Origin: Macrocystis pyrifera
Taxonomy: Eukaryota > Sar > Phaeophyceae > Laminariales > Laminariaceae
NCBI GenBank assembly: GCA_031763025.1
Contig: JASSKH010000017.1
Span: 5,305,361-5,369,360, forward strand
DNA length: 64,000 bases
Reading direction: 5' to 3'
Within the stretch, counting starts at the first letter, position 1, and each line of letters opens with the position of its first letter. Both the position numbers and the translations under genes were made by a program. Of this stretch, positions 45,005-57,200 are shown piece after piece. The notes under the pieces were generated by a model. It was not told the origin of the DNA and searched no databases. It was given only the letters and a program-made list of their open reading frames with translations.

Positions 45005-48000
45005 CTGCCGATGCAACGAGAATGCGCGCACGGTGGCAAGTGCCAAGAGAGACGCGGTTACTATTCGTGCGGCGCGAACCAAGCGGGCGGGCGGTTCGCT
45101 CAACGATCGACCTCCGCGACACGACTCGCGACACCACATCCGTTCGGATGCGGGCGCGCCGGCGAGCCTTTTTTTCCTGCCTCTTATCACACCGGCCGCA
45201 GTTTAGCCCGCGTCCCCCTCGCCGGGCTGATGCTGTTTCTCCGGAGCATGGCAATACATGTACATGTGCAGGGTTGACGATATGGATGCCGAGACCTCAG
45301 CTCCGGCGTTCGAACGACGGTCTGTAGGGACGTCTGACGCGATCCGCGGGCTATCAGAGAAAAATTAAACCACGATGATGACAGCAACAACGAGAACAAC
45401 ACCACCACCACCATTACCACCAACACCAACAACAACAGCAGCATCAGCAATCAAACAACGACGACAAAAAAAGACGACACTTCCCATTTACAGCGTTACA
45501 GAAGCCAGCGCTACCGGGGAGCAGTATGAAACCTTCCATATTCCAGAGGCTACGGCCGACCCCACGAGACGAAGCAAGAAGACACAAAAAACAGGGTTGC
45601 CAACCTTTGCACTGACTTTGAGGTTTCTCACACGTAATTGACCATCACCCCGAAGCTCTTATCGATGCCGCGCGAAGATCCGTCCGCCATCCAGTTGACC
45701 CGCTCCACCCGCGCGCCGTTGGAGACCTACATAGCACATCGCCGACAGCGGCGCGTCGACGGCGATAGCAAAACATCAGCGGGGGGGAGCGAGAATGCCC
45801 AGAGGGGCGGGGGAAGGGGTGCGGCGGCGGGACGGGTGCTTCGAAAACATCTGCGCGTCCTACGCCTGTCTGACGAAGGGTAAAAAAAGCGTGTATGCAA
45901 CGCTACGGCCAACTTGCGAGCAGGCGTTTTTTCGGAGGTAGCGTACCCACCACTGTATAAGTGGGACATTGCAGTTATTAGTCGCTGATCCCATACCACC
46001 GCAGGGAAAGAGGGAAACCGCGGAGAATGTCATCCCACTGTGCCATACACACACGCGCATCGACCGCGTCTCCACCGCGCCTCGACCTCATAATTGACCG
46101 CGTCAGCGTCAGGTCGCCACCGCTCGATCCCGAGGCAAGGCGAGGCCGGGAAATACTACAGTATGGTGCCTCGTCATTGTTTGAATCTACCAGCAATGGG
46201 TGGGATGAGTTGCAGGGAAACACACGGTAGTCGCCACGGCAGGCAGCATGAAAGCCAACTGGCATGCAGGGTGCTGGGCTCGAACATAGCAGAGCCTGCC
46301 GTAGTTTGTGCTCTCTCACTGCAACGTGAAAAAAAAAAAAAAAACTCACACGACTGCGAGGGCGGTCCGAAACTCCCAGACTTCTTCTTGAGACCTACGT
46401 ACGAACAACTCGTGCTCTCCCCCGCACGTTACGTACAGCTTCGTCGAGGAAACGCACGCACGAACGAGCGAACGACCGATCGCCCGACCGACAGACCGAC
46501 CGATCGACCGACGGACCGTCACACAAGTCGCAAACAACGACCGCCCCGCGGCGCAGGCGCGCACCACCTCGCGCGCCTCACGTGAAAGTTGGCGACAGGG
46601 TCAGGGATCTTGCCCCGGACGGTCTCCCGCACGAGGTACCGTGCCGCCAGACGCGTCAAAGCAGACTCCGCCGCCTTCTGCCCAGCGGTGGCTGCTGCTT
46701 TCCCTTCCGCCTGGACGTACTCCTCCTTCACACTCGCGGCCGCTGTCACCACTGCCGCTGCTTCTGTCCCGCTCTCCTCACTCGTCGCACGACTGCCCGC
46801 AGCCTCCGCACGGAAAACAGAGGTACGGCGCTCGTTCCTTTTCGCTGCCGCCACTGCCCCGGCCACCGGAGACCGGTCGCGGGAGAGGAGCACGGCTAGC
46901 GCCTCTGCCTCGCGCCGCGATTCTTCGTCGGGGGTGAGGGTACGACTCCTTCTGAGGCTCGACAAGTCTCCGCCGACGGCTCCGCTATCGGCGTTTTCGT
47001 CGGACAGTATTGCAACCGCTTCGTCGGCCGTGAGTAGGAGCTCTGCGTGCGACGCACACGAACACAGCGATGCGATACGATACGGAAAACGGACGGCCGA
47101 AGGAACGCAGCGAGCGCGCGGGTGTGGACACAGGGGGCAGAAGGAACGCTACCCATACACAACGCGAAAAAAACGGGCAGGTCTACATTATATAGGAAAA
47201 AATGAACCCTACAGTGCAGTTCAGACACACCTAGAGTATTGGAGGGAGGAACCCTACCGATACACAGCGTGAACAAAAAATCAAAGGGGGCGGGGGGCGC
47301 CCTCTTACCTTTGGCTGCACGCACACGGGAAACAAAATACCGTAAAAACCTGAAGCACACAAAACTCAGCGTTTTACGTTTCGGGAGATTGAGTCGGGGG
47401 TACCGGTCTCGGCGGGACTGCCTTCGGGTGGGACCGGTGCGACCCCATTTTGACCCCGAGGCCCCCGAGATAGGAAGGTTTCTTCGAGAGGCCGACGCAA
47501 CCGTTTTGGACATATTTAGAACCGCCCTCACGTTGACGGGGCGAAATAGTTGTAACCAGAGTTATTAATATACCCTAGGTGTGCTTTTTGCAGCAGCGAA
47601 AAAGGGTTGAGGTGTCCATCCATTTTTGGGCCTAAACGTGCGTTCCTAGATACGTGGTATACGATATATAGACGTGCATCCTATCCTCCACATAACATCG
47701 GATCGCTGGGTCTGCACATCTACGGGGAAGCAGCCCTGTGTCCTGTGCCCCATACTTACCTCACCCCTCCCTGTGTGTGGAGTGTGATATGCATATGCCC
47801 CGTGTCATCGCCTACACGACCATGAGTCAGCGCACGCATGGGAGCAGGGGCGGGGGGGGGGGGGGGGGGCGCACGTCTGGGCACCTATTTACCTCCTGAA
47901 AGTTCGCTGCGACCGACACCGAGAGCCGCCCTGTGCCTCGCCTTCCTCCCCAGCCACTCCCGAAACGATGGGATAGGGCTTAGCGTCGCGAACACTTGCA

Positions 48001-48157
48001 GCTTTTGCAGGCATTTGCCATAAATACATGCAACAGCGCGGGCACGTCGTCACGATCACGACAAGCGCGCGGTCAAGCGCGCACGGCAGCGGTGAGGTCA
48101 CCAAGTTCGGTTAACACACCAGTAGCATTGCGCCATTGACGCGTCGCAGCAGTAACA

Positions 48158-48212
<55 letters not shown>

Positions 48213-51200
48213 ATACCCCACGGTTGTTGAAGCATTGGGGCGTTACAGCACGTACGGCATTGCAGCAACATAGCATTGAAGCAGCAGCAGCGGGGGTGGG
48301 CGGGCGGGCGGGTGGGAAGCGTGTGAAAGATCAAGCAGGCGAAAAATGGAGAAGAGCGGACAAAACCACACAAATAAAAACAAAATCAAAAGCAGCGAGA
48401 AAAAAAAAAACACAAACCGTTGAAAGCAACGCGGTTCATGTTTCGGAGCAAGCAAAACAAAGTGCGAGGCCGAGGTTGCGTACATCCAACAGGCACATGC
48501 ATACAAGCATATGCAGATATATAGAGGTGAGCCGGGACTTGATAGCAGCGCGGCGCGTAAGTAAAAGAGAGATAGGGGTGAGACGGAAGTTGATAGGGTG
48601 GCGCGTATGTAAAAGCAGAGATAGAGGGAGGGGCGGAAATTCATTGCGCGGCGCGTAAAATAAAGAGAGGCGCTCGTAATCGAACAGAGGTGACCGCCCG
48701 CCCCCTCGCCCGCCCGCCCCCGCGCCTTCCGTGTTTCTGTTCAGCCGTGCTTCCTACCTGCGGAAGCTCACCCCTCAGCTGCGCGACCACTCTCTTGATC
48801 AGAAAGTTGCCCAGCTGCACACCCTGCAGACCCTTCTGCGTCGAGGAGATCGAGTAGAAGACCGCGCATCGGGCCTGCGCGCAGACGGCGGCGGCGGCGT
48901 TAACGGCGGCGGGGGGGTAAGGGCGTGACAGAGAGAGTTCAGAGAAGGAGCAGGAGGAGAAGGGGGAGAAGTAGGAGGAGAAGGAGAAGGAGGAGGCGCT
49001 TCTGTCTACCCGATCGCCCGCAAGAAAGCTAGGCGTCGGAGGCGGCGGGTCCGAGGCGAGGGCGAGGGCATATCGCAACGAGAGCATCCAATGGTATGTA
49101 GTCGTGTACCGCGCACCGTGACCGCTGCGCTGCACCGTGGTCGATGCACCGGGCTGCCGCTACCTACGTAGCTGCTGTTTCACAAAAATACCACCAAAAA
49201 CAACCCAAACTCTGAATATATTGTAAGTCGTTGGCCACCGAAATGTGGGTGAAGCTGTAACTCCAGCATCTAGTAGGAGGGGTTAAGCAGTGGCACCGAG
49301 GAAGAAACCAGCTGCGGTCGTCTACTGCTCTAACCGTACACCCCTCGTCAAAGATCAAAATCACGACATCACTGACTGCTACAATACTGGTGGTGCTCAG
49401 CAAGCGCGGCTTTCTTGCCAACAATTTGCATTTGTTTCTGCCAGTTTCACCATGCGCGCGGGGGCCCTACCCCCTACCCCTCCTCCCCTGTCTCGAAAAA
49501 GGATACGTGGTCAAGGGTCAAGTCACTAAGGCAAGAAAACAAATGAGTACCCCCCCCCCCCCCCGTACCTATGGTCATATTTCGTACGACTACGGCTATG
49601 CATGGCATGAATGCACCCCCCCACCCCCCCCCCCCCCTACCCCCTAAGACGCTTATACGCACCTCAATCTCCGACCCTTAACAAATTACAAGCATGCTGA
49701 GGTAAGTCACCCCAGCCACACTGCCGCGCAGGTGTCGACCGCACAGCATTTCTAGCCACCGTGAAAAAAACAACGCAGAAGAAAAAGTGCCTCCTCGTTC
49801 ACCTCTTCCTCCTTGCAAGTATCCCCCCCCTCTTCGTCGCCACCAACACCATTGCTACTACAACCGCTGCCACCGCCGCTGCCACCGCTGCTGCCACCGC
49901 TGCCATCGTTGCCACTGCCGCTGGTACCGCGTCGAACGTCTTCCATGCTCCCAGCCACCTCAGGAAGCAGCGCGACGTGCACGAACACTAGCGGCTCCCC
50001 GGGCAGGCAAGGGTGGAAGAACGCGAAGCACCGGCGGCCTCGTCCCAGACGGTGCTTCAGTTCTGACAGGGAGCGCACGGGGTGCACCGCCTCATAGCTA
50101 TACCGTTTAAGGCGGAATCGAGCGGGGTGCGACGGCATTAACGAGGGGAAGACTTTTCAGACCCGGAGGAGCTTAGGCGGGGCGCGCGCGGGGGGGGGGG
50201 GGGGTACTCATGTCATGCATGGCGGTAGTCGTATGACCATAGACCCTCGCATCCCTACAATGCTGGGACGGCGCACGTCGGGTTTTCGCCGACCAGGCAG
50301 ACCAACCAGGCAGACATTGCTTGCACCAAGCGCGAAGCGTCGTGAGGTGTTGGGCGGGTCGCATGAAGGGTGAATGAACTGCATCCTACCAAAAAAAACG
50401 CTTGTGAACCTGACTTTTTTGCATATGGATGACAGCATCGAATGAATTGATTTGTTTTCTGGGCTGACCCGCGGGGAAGGGGGTGCCACGTGCGGAAAAG
50501 TTGCTCTTTTCCGGGCCACGCCAGGCGCCGCCCATCCTCCTCTAAACTGCTTCACAGTCGAATGAACAGCACAAGCACTCTGTGAATGAGCGGCAGAGTC
50601 CTGTGTGAAGGAAGGCTCCACGCCGCCGCCTTGGTCCAAACACCGCCACAAGATGCATGGAGAACCACGCACACAAACTCGCTCAAAGGTCACATCATGG
50701 CTAGCATATCGGAGAAAAAAAGAAGGCGCAATGTCGCCACTAGAAAAACAGCCCAAAACAGCCCCACTTTTGCGGACGTTTTGCCGTGATATTTTCTTGC
50801 GCGTGCAAGTTACGGCACCCATACCAACGTGGACTATCCGCACGTGGCCTATCATGTCCACCAGGTAGACCATACAGGGCATGACTCTGAATACATCTGG
50901 CATATAGCCACATGCCGTTACCGGGAACATATCCGTACCGGGCATATATCATAGCCGGGAATATATCCGGACCGGGCGTACATCTTTGCCGGGAATGTAT
51001 CCGCACCGGGCATCATAGCCGGGAATATATCCGTACCGGGCGTGCATCGTTGCCGGGAATGTATCCGTACCGGGCATATATCATAGCCGGGAATATATCC
51101 GTGCCGGGCATATGTCATAGCCGGGAACATATCCGTACCGGGCATATATCGTCACCGGGAATATATCCGTACCGGGCGTGCATCTTTGCCGGGAATGTAA

Positions 51201-54200
51201 TTGTACCGGGTATGTATCATAGCCGGGAATATATCCGTACTGGGCATATATCGTTACCGGGAACATATCCGTACCGGGCATATATCGTCACAGGGAACAT
51301 ATCCGTACCGGGCAAATATCGTCACCGGCAATATATCCGTACCGGGCGTACATCGTTGCCGGGAATATATCCGTACCGGGCATATATCATAGCCGGGAAT
51401 ATATCCGTACCGGGCATATATCATAGCCGGGAACATATCCGTATCAGACATATATCGTCACCGGGAATATATCCCTACCGGGCGTACATCGTCACCGGGA
51501 ATGTATCCGTACGGGGCATATATCGACACCGGCAATATATCTGTACCGGGCATATATCATAGCCGGGAACATGTCCGTACCGGGCATATATCGTCACCGG
51601 GAATATATCCGTACCGGGCGTACATCGTTGCCGGGAATTTATCCGTACCGGGCATATATCATATCCGGGAATACATCCGTACCGGGCATATATCATTACC
51701 GGGAACATATCCGTACCGGGGAATATCGTCACCGGGAATATATCCGTACCGGGCTTACATCGTTGTATCCGTACCGGGCATAAATCATAGCCGGGAATAT
51801 ATCCGCACCGGGCATATATCGTCACCGGGAATATATCCGTACCGGGCGTACATCGTTGCCGGGAATATATCCGTACCGGGCATACATCACAGCCGGGAAT
51901 ATATCCATTCCGGGCATATGTCATAGCCGGGAATATATCCGTACCGGGCATATATCGTCACCGGGAATATATCCGTACCGGGCGTACATCGTTGCCGGGA
52001 ATGTATCCGTACCGGGCATATATCATAGCCGGGAATATATCCGTACCGGGCATATATCATAGCCGGGAACATATCTGTACCGGGAAAATATCGTCACCGG
52101 GAATTTATCCGTACCGGGCGTACATCGTTGCCGGGAATGTATTCGTACCGGGCATATATCGACACCGGGAATATATCCGTACCGGGCATATATCGTTACC
52201 GGGAACATATCCGTACCGGGCGTACATCGTTGCCGGGAATGTATTCGTACCGGGCATATATCGACACCGGGAATATATCCGTACCGGGCATACATCGCTA
52301 CCGGGAACATATCCGTACCGGGCGTACATCGTTGCCGGAAATATATCCGTATCAGACATATATCTTCACCGAAAATATGGTCACACTGGGGACATAGCCT
52401 TGCCGGGCACACATGAATGCCTCCTTACCGGACATTTACCATTGCCTGGTATAGTCTGAATACCTGGTATAGCCTTCTCCGGCACAGACTACAAATATAC
52501 CGGGCATGTATCCATATTTTTACCGGCCATTCATTGATAGTACTACCGGCAACAGGTCCACAAATTCATTACCGGGAATTTAGTACTACCGTGCATACCT
52601 GTGTACTGTAGCCATACCGGAAACAAAGCCTTTCCGAATATACCGGACACACCGGGCATACGAGTCTTACCGTGCGATCTTCTCGAGGAGAGCCCCGCCA
52701 GAATCTTCGTACGTGATCCGGCGCAACTCCAGGAAGCCGACGCTGAACCACGCCTGCAAGAGGGATCGGAGGGACCCGTCCAGAGCCGCGAGTAGGGGAT
52801 CCGACCCCGCCGTCCCCTCCCTGCGCCCCCTGTTCACGACTTCCAGAAGGTCCTTCACCAGCGCGGCCGCAAGCGAAGAAGTCAAGAGAGGAGGGAAAAA
52901 CCACGAAAACAACTATCGGCTTTTTGCTGTGCGTCAAAGTTTGTTTCAAGGTAAAAAATGCGGATAAAAAAGTCTGTCTCTTGTATTTCTCCGTCTCGGA
53001 AAAGGCTACGGAGAAAACAGCCCCTCTCCCCTCCCCCGCACCACGCCGTTCCTCTCCGTTGCCCCACGCCTTGCCCCACTGATGCTACAGTACCATAAAA
53101 CCACGGCCATGATGATAGTGCACGGTGTCAGACTACCCCCTCCCCCCTTCCCTTCACATCATTTGTGTACCCTTCCTTCCCTTCCCCTCCCGTCCCTCCC
53201 CCTCGATTCGCTTCCCCCTCCGAGTGCGTATAAGCCAGAACCAACGAGTCGGGGACGCAACGCACCCCCCCCTCCCTCCCGTTCCCTTCCCCCTCCACTA
53301 CGTACATGCCTTACACCAACGACTCGGCGACGCAACGCGACCCTCCCGTCCCCCCTAATGTCTGCCCGGTCGGTGAAAACCCGACCGTGCTCCGTCTCGG
53401 CATTGTAGGGATGCGACGGTCTATGCTGATACGACTGCGGCCAAGCATCACATGAGTACCTCCCCCCGCCCCCTCCCTCCTCCCACTACCGTCCCTGCCC
53501 CCTCCTCCTCCCTCGACGTACATGCCTCAAGTCGACGACGAAGCGAACGCCATCGTCAGACCCGGCCACCACGTTCCGGAACAGCGTCTCGTAAGCGGGG
53601 GACAGCTCCTCTCGCAACCGCTCGTGCGCTCGAGCGTGTTCCCTCACACGCCCCATCTCCCCCCCCTCTTTCCCCAATCGACCTCCTCCTCCAGCAGCCC
53701 CAGTTCCTTTTCCTCCTCCTCCGCCACCTCCTGTTCCACTTCCTTCCCCACCACTTCCTCCACTACTCCCTCTTCCTCCTCCTCCACCCCCACCACCACA
53801 TCCTCCCCCTCCCCTGTCCCCCGCATCCCCACAATTATCGTGCTGCTTATCCCCGGGTATCGACGGTGCAGATCGCGACCGCGCGGACACCGGGTCGCCC
53901 GTCGGTAGCGGACTCGCGAGGTTTCCCGGTGAGGTGGAGGCGGTGTATCGGCTCACAGCCGCCGTCACGACCTCGGGCGTCGGCGTGAAGTCTCTTAAGC
54001 AACGAAAGAAACGGCAACAACAACAAAAAAAATACGCGGCGGGAAACAAAAGATCAGATGCTCGAGCCCCGCCCTTTGCGTGTGTGTGTGTTTTTTTTTT
54101 CTAATTTTGCTTTTTTTTTTCCGAGATAAAAAGGGAAGAAATGGAAACGAAAAAAACGACCATTAAAATACGTATGTATATATATATATATGAGATATAG

Positions 54201-57200
54201 AAACGGTTGGAGAGTAAGGCGGGCGGGGCGGCGGGCGCAACTTCAGTGTTTCCGGGGCGGGTGGGTGGGACAAAGTCATGAAAATAAAACGTTTCAGACG
54301 GGATGCTCCAGGCCTCGGACAAATCGTCGCTTCCCACAGTTGAGGAATCTAGATATTTTTCTCGAAAGGCAGATCTATTCCCGACATCGTAGGATACGAT
54401 ATACTGTAGTAACACAGCTATGTTGCCGGGTGGGAGGAACCCGTATAATTCGCATGACCTGTTATGTTAGCACATGTTTCCTGCGTTGAATTATGTACTG
54501 TGCACAGATCTGCACGACCTCTCACTACTGCAGGCGAGGAACTAAATGATCTGTGGTGCAGAGAGATAGATCATATCTGTCTGCGTATGGGGTGGAATGT
54601 TTTATGTCTTCTCAACGCCATTATTTGCGAAAAATCGATCCCCGATTGTATCCGGTCGGCTCGACTCGGCTCTGCAACAACCAGGAGCGAAGAGGCCAGT
54701 CCTTTTTCGTTTTTCATGTTGTCGTGCTTTCTTTCGTTTGGTCCTTTTTTTTTCGTTTCGTTTTTTGCTTTTTTTTTTTTTATTCCTCATTTCTTCGTTT
54801 TATTGTTCCCCCGTCGTTTATTGTATTTTCCCGTTTCTTTTTCAGAAAAAGTTTCATTGATCGCTTTTTTCAAAACAAAAGAGTGCAGATATAGTGTCGG
54901 ATCATACCATACTGCTTGCGGACTACGGACAACGATACGTACCGTCAGGGCTAGACCCTTTGATCACTCCAGAAGGAACATGTGACGATACAAAATCACC
55001 GATACGTGCAGCATCGACAGATGGATGAATGGTTGTCTGGGGGTGTGATGAATCTAGTGTCCGAACTACTATTACGGGGGGACCATAGTAAATGGGACCA
55101 AATTTTGTTAGTAAAAATAGCGAAATATATAGGTTTTTGTCTGTACCGTAGGCGCTATTTACTATGGTCCCTCGTAATAGTACAATGCACGCTAAGGCTC
55201 ACATTACCCATATGCGGTTGATAATACCAAACATATTAGCTTTTACTATTACGGGGGACCATAGTAAATAGGACCTACGGTACCACAAAAACCTATATAT
55301 TTCCCTATTTTCACTAACAACATGTAGTCCTATTTACTATGGTCCCCCGTAATACATATACAGTAGATAGGTCATCTTTGGGTGGCCAAAAGGGTAAAAA
55401 TACGCACCTGCTCTTTGCCGCTTGCAATACCTACCCCTCGAACCGCCGAACATCTCACAACGCTTCGGGCTTGGTGCAACAAGCAAGGTTTATGCCTAGT
55501 CGTCGTCAAAACCCGATGTACTCCGTCCCGGCATTGTAGCGATGCGAGGGTCTATTATGGTCATACGACTACGGCCATGCATAATATCGAGTACATCTCT
55601 CCTATCGAGTACACCCCCTCCCCCCCCCATCCGTCCCGGCATTGTAGGGATGCGAGGGTCTATTATGGTCATACGACTACGGCCGCGCATGATATCGAGT
55701 ACCCCCCGGCCGCCGCCGCCGCCGTCGCCCCCGATCTACCTTGCCAGGCTGTGAAGGAGCTCCTCCTTGCCCGCCGCATCCAGCTGCGAGTACCGAGCGC
55801 ACAACACCTTCACCACCTACGAACAGCAGTAGCAGTAGCATCAGCGGCAAAATTCAACAGAACGAACGTAGAGACAGACAAATTGGCGAGAGGCACGAAC
55901 TGACTGATAATGTAGTCAGCATACAATACTGGGCAAACGCGAATGATTTGTAGAGAGTGTGGAAGGCGAAGTTTCCACACCTCGAGCAGATCATCGATTC
56001 CCACTTAATTATCTAGATATTTTCCTTAAGAGGCGGATCTATTCCCGATCTTGTACACAGGATACGATCTACAGCAGCAGCTCATGTTGTCGGGTGGGAC
56101 CCGTACAATCTGCATGATCTACAGCAGTAGCACATATTTCCTGCGCTGGATCTGTACTATGCACAGATCCTGCACAAACTCTCATAACAGCACGTGACGA
56201 ACCAGATGATCTACAGATAGATCATCCACTGAAACTTCAAGTATGTTGAAGCCAAAATAGGCATTGACGTGCCCAGAAAGACCGGTCTACCTACAATAAC
56301 ATGTCTAGCTACAAGCGGTAGAAGGCAAGCGGCCAACGACCAAGGCCGTGACTGACCAATCAAAATACTCTCACCGAATACTCTCGCCTGTTTCTGCGGC
56401 ATGATGTACCTGGTACATACTATTACTGGTACAACTGTCAGTCCCACGTATCGCGCGTCGGTGCGCGCGAGAATACCGGTATATTCAAGAAATCAGTTTT
56501 TCAGTTTTTCAGTTTTTAGGCCGTTTCCTATGCGGTTCGATTTCGAGCTTCAGATTTGTATTTTTCGATCTCAAAATCGAATGACCCTACTTATGCAGTC
56601 CGATTATGCAAAATCCGACCGGAAATTTTTCGATTTGAGAATCCGATGACCCAAGTCGTCGGATTTTGGCCCAAAATCCGACGACCTGGGTCATCAGATT
56701 TTCAAATCGAAAAATGGCATGATCTCTAAATTCAAGATATTATCCACGACAGCAAACAGCAGCGGAACGATCGATGAGTTGGATGGTGATACAGCTGTAT
56801 AGCGACGTTGCTTCGCGCCCGACGCGCGGACGGCGCGTCCCTCCGTGGCCAGACTAGAGTCGGCTGGCGCGGGCTCGGGCCTAGAGACCAAGAGAAGAGC
56901 ACTCGGCACGCGCCTCTCCGTGGATACGTACTCGTAGACTCACACTGCAGCTGTACAGCAGCAGCAGCAAGTCAAGTCACAAAATCAAACACAAAATACC
57001 AAGACAGGTTGACTCTAGCACACTCGCCACATCTCTTCGCCACCAGACTAGAGGCAGTCAGCGTGGGCTCGGACGCTTGGGTCCTACGCACAGGGCAGCG
57101 CACCCAGCGCGTCTCTTTGCGGCGCAAAATCACAAAAACAGCAGTTGGTCTCGGCGTTTGCTCGAATCTCTACACGCACAATAAATCTGATTTTTCCGCA

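Noticed and set aside
46589-47272. Plus-strand frame of 227 codons
   Set aside because: Shadow of MLYCD exon 8 and its intron; Ser/Arg-rich from GC-rich composition, no domain.
50912-52459. Long open frames (up to 216 codons) rich in YPYRAYI and GNISVPG
   Set aside because: They are read-through of the 34-bp minisatellite, open in several frames on both strands, and lie in an MLYCD intron.
50905-52665. CRISPR array
   Set aside because: There are no unique spacers; both halves of each unit are related repeats, and the context is a eukaryotic intron.
53452-53988. Plus-strand frame of 178 codons, Ser/Pro-rich
   Set aside because: Antisense of MLYCD exon 3 and its Gly-rich insert.
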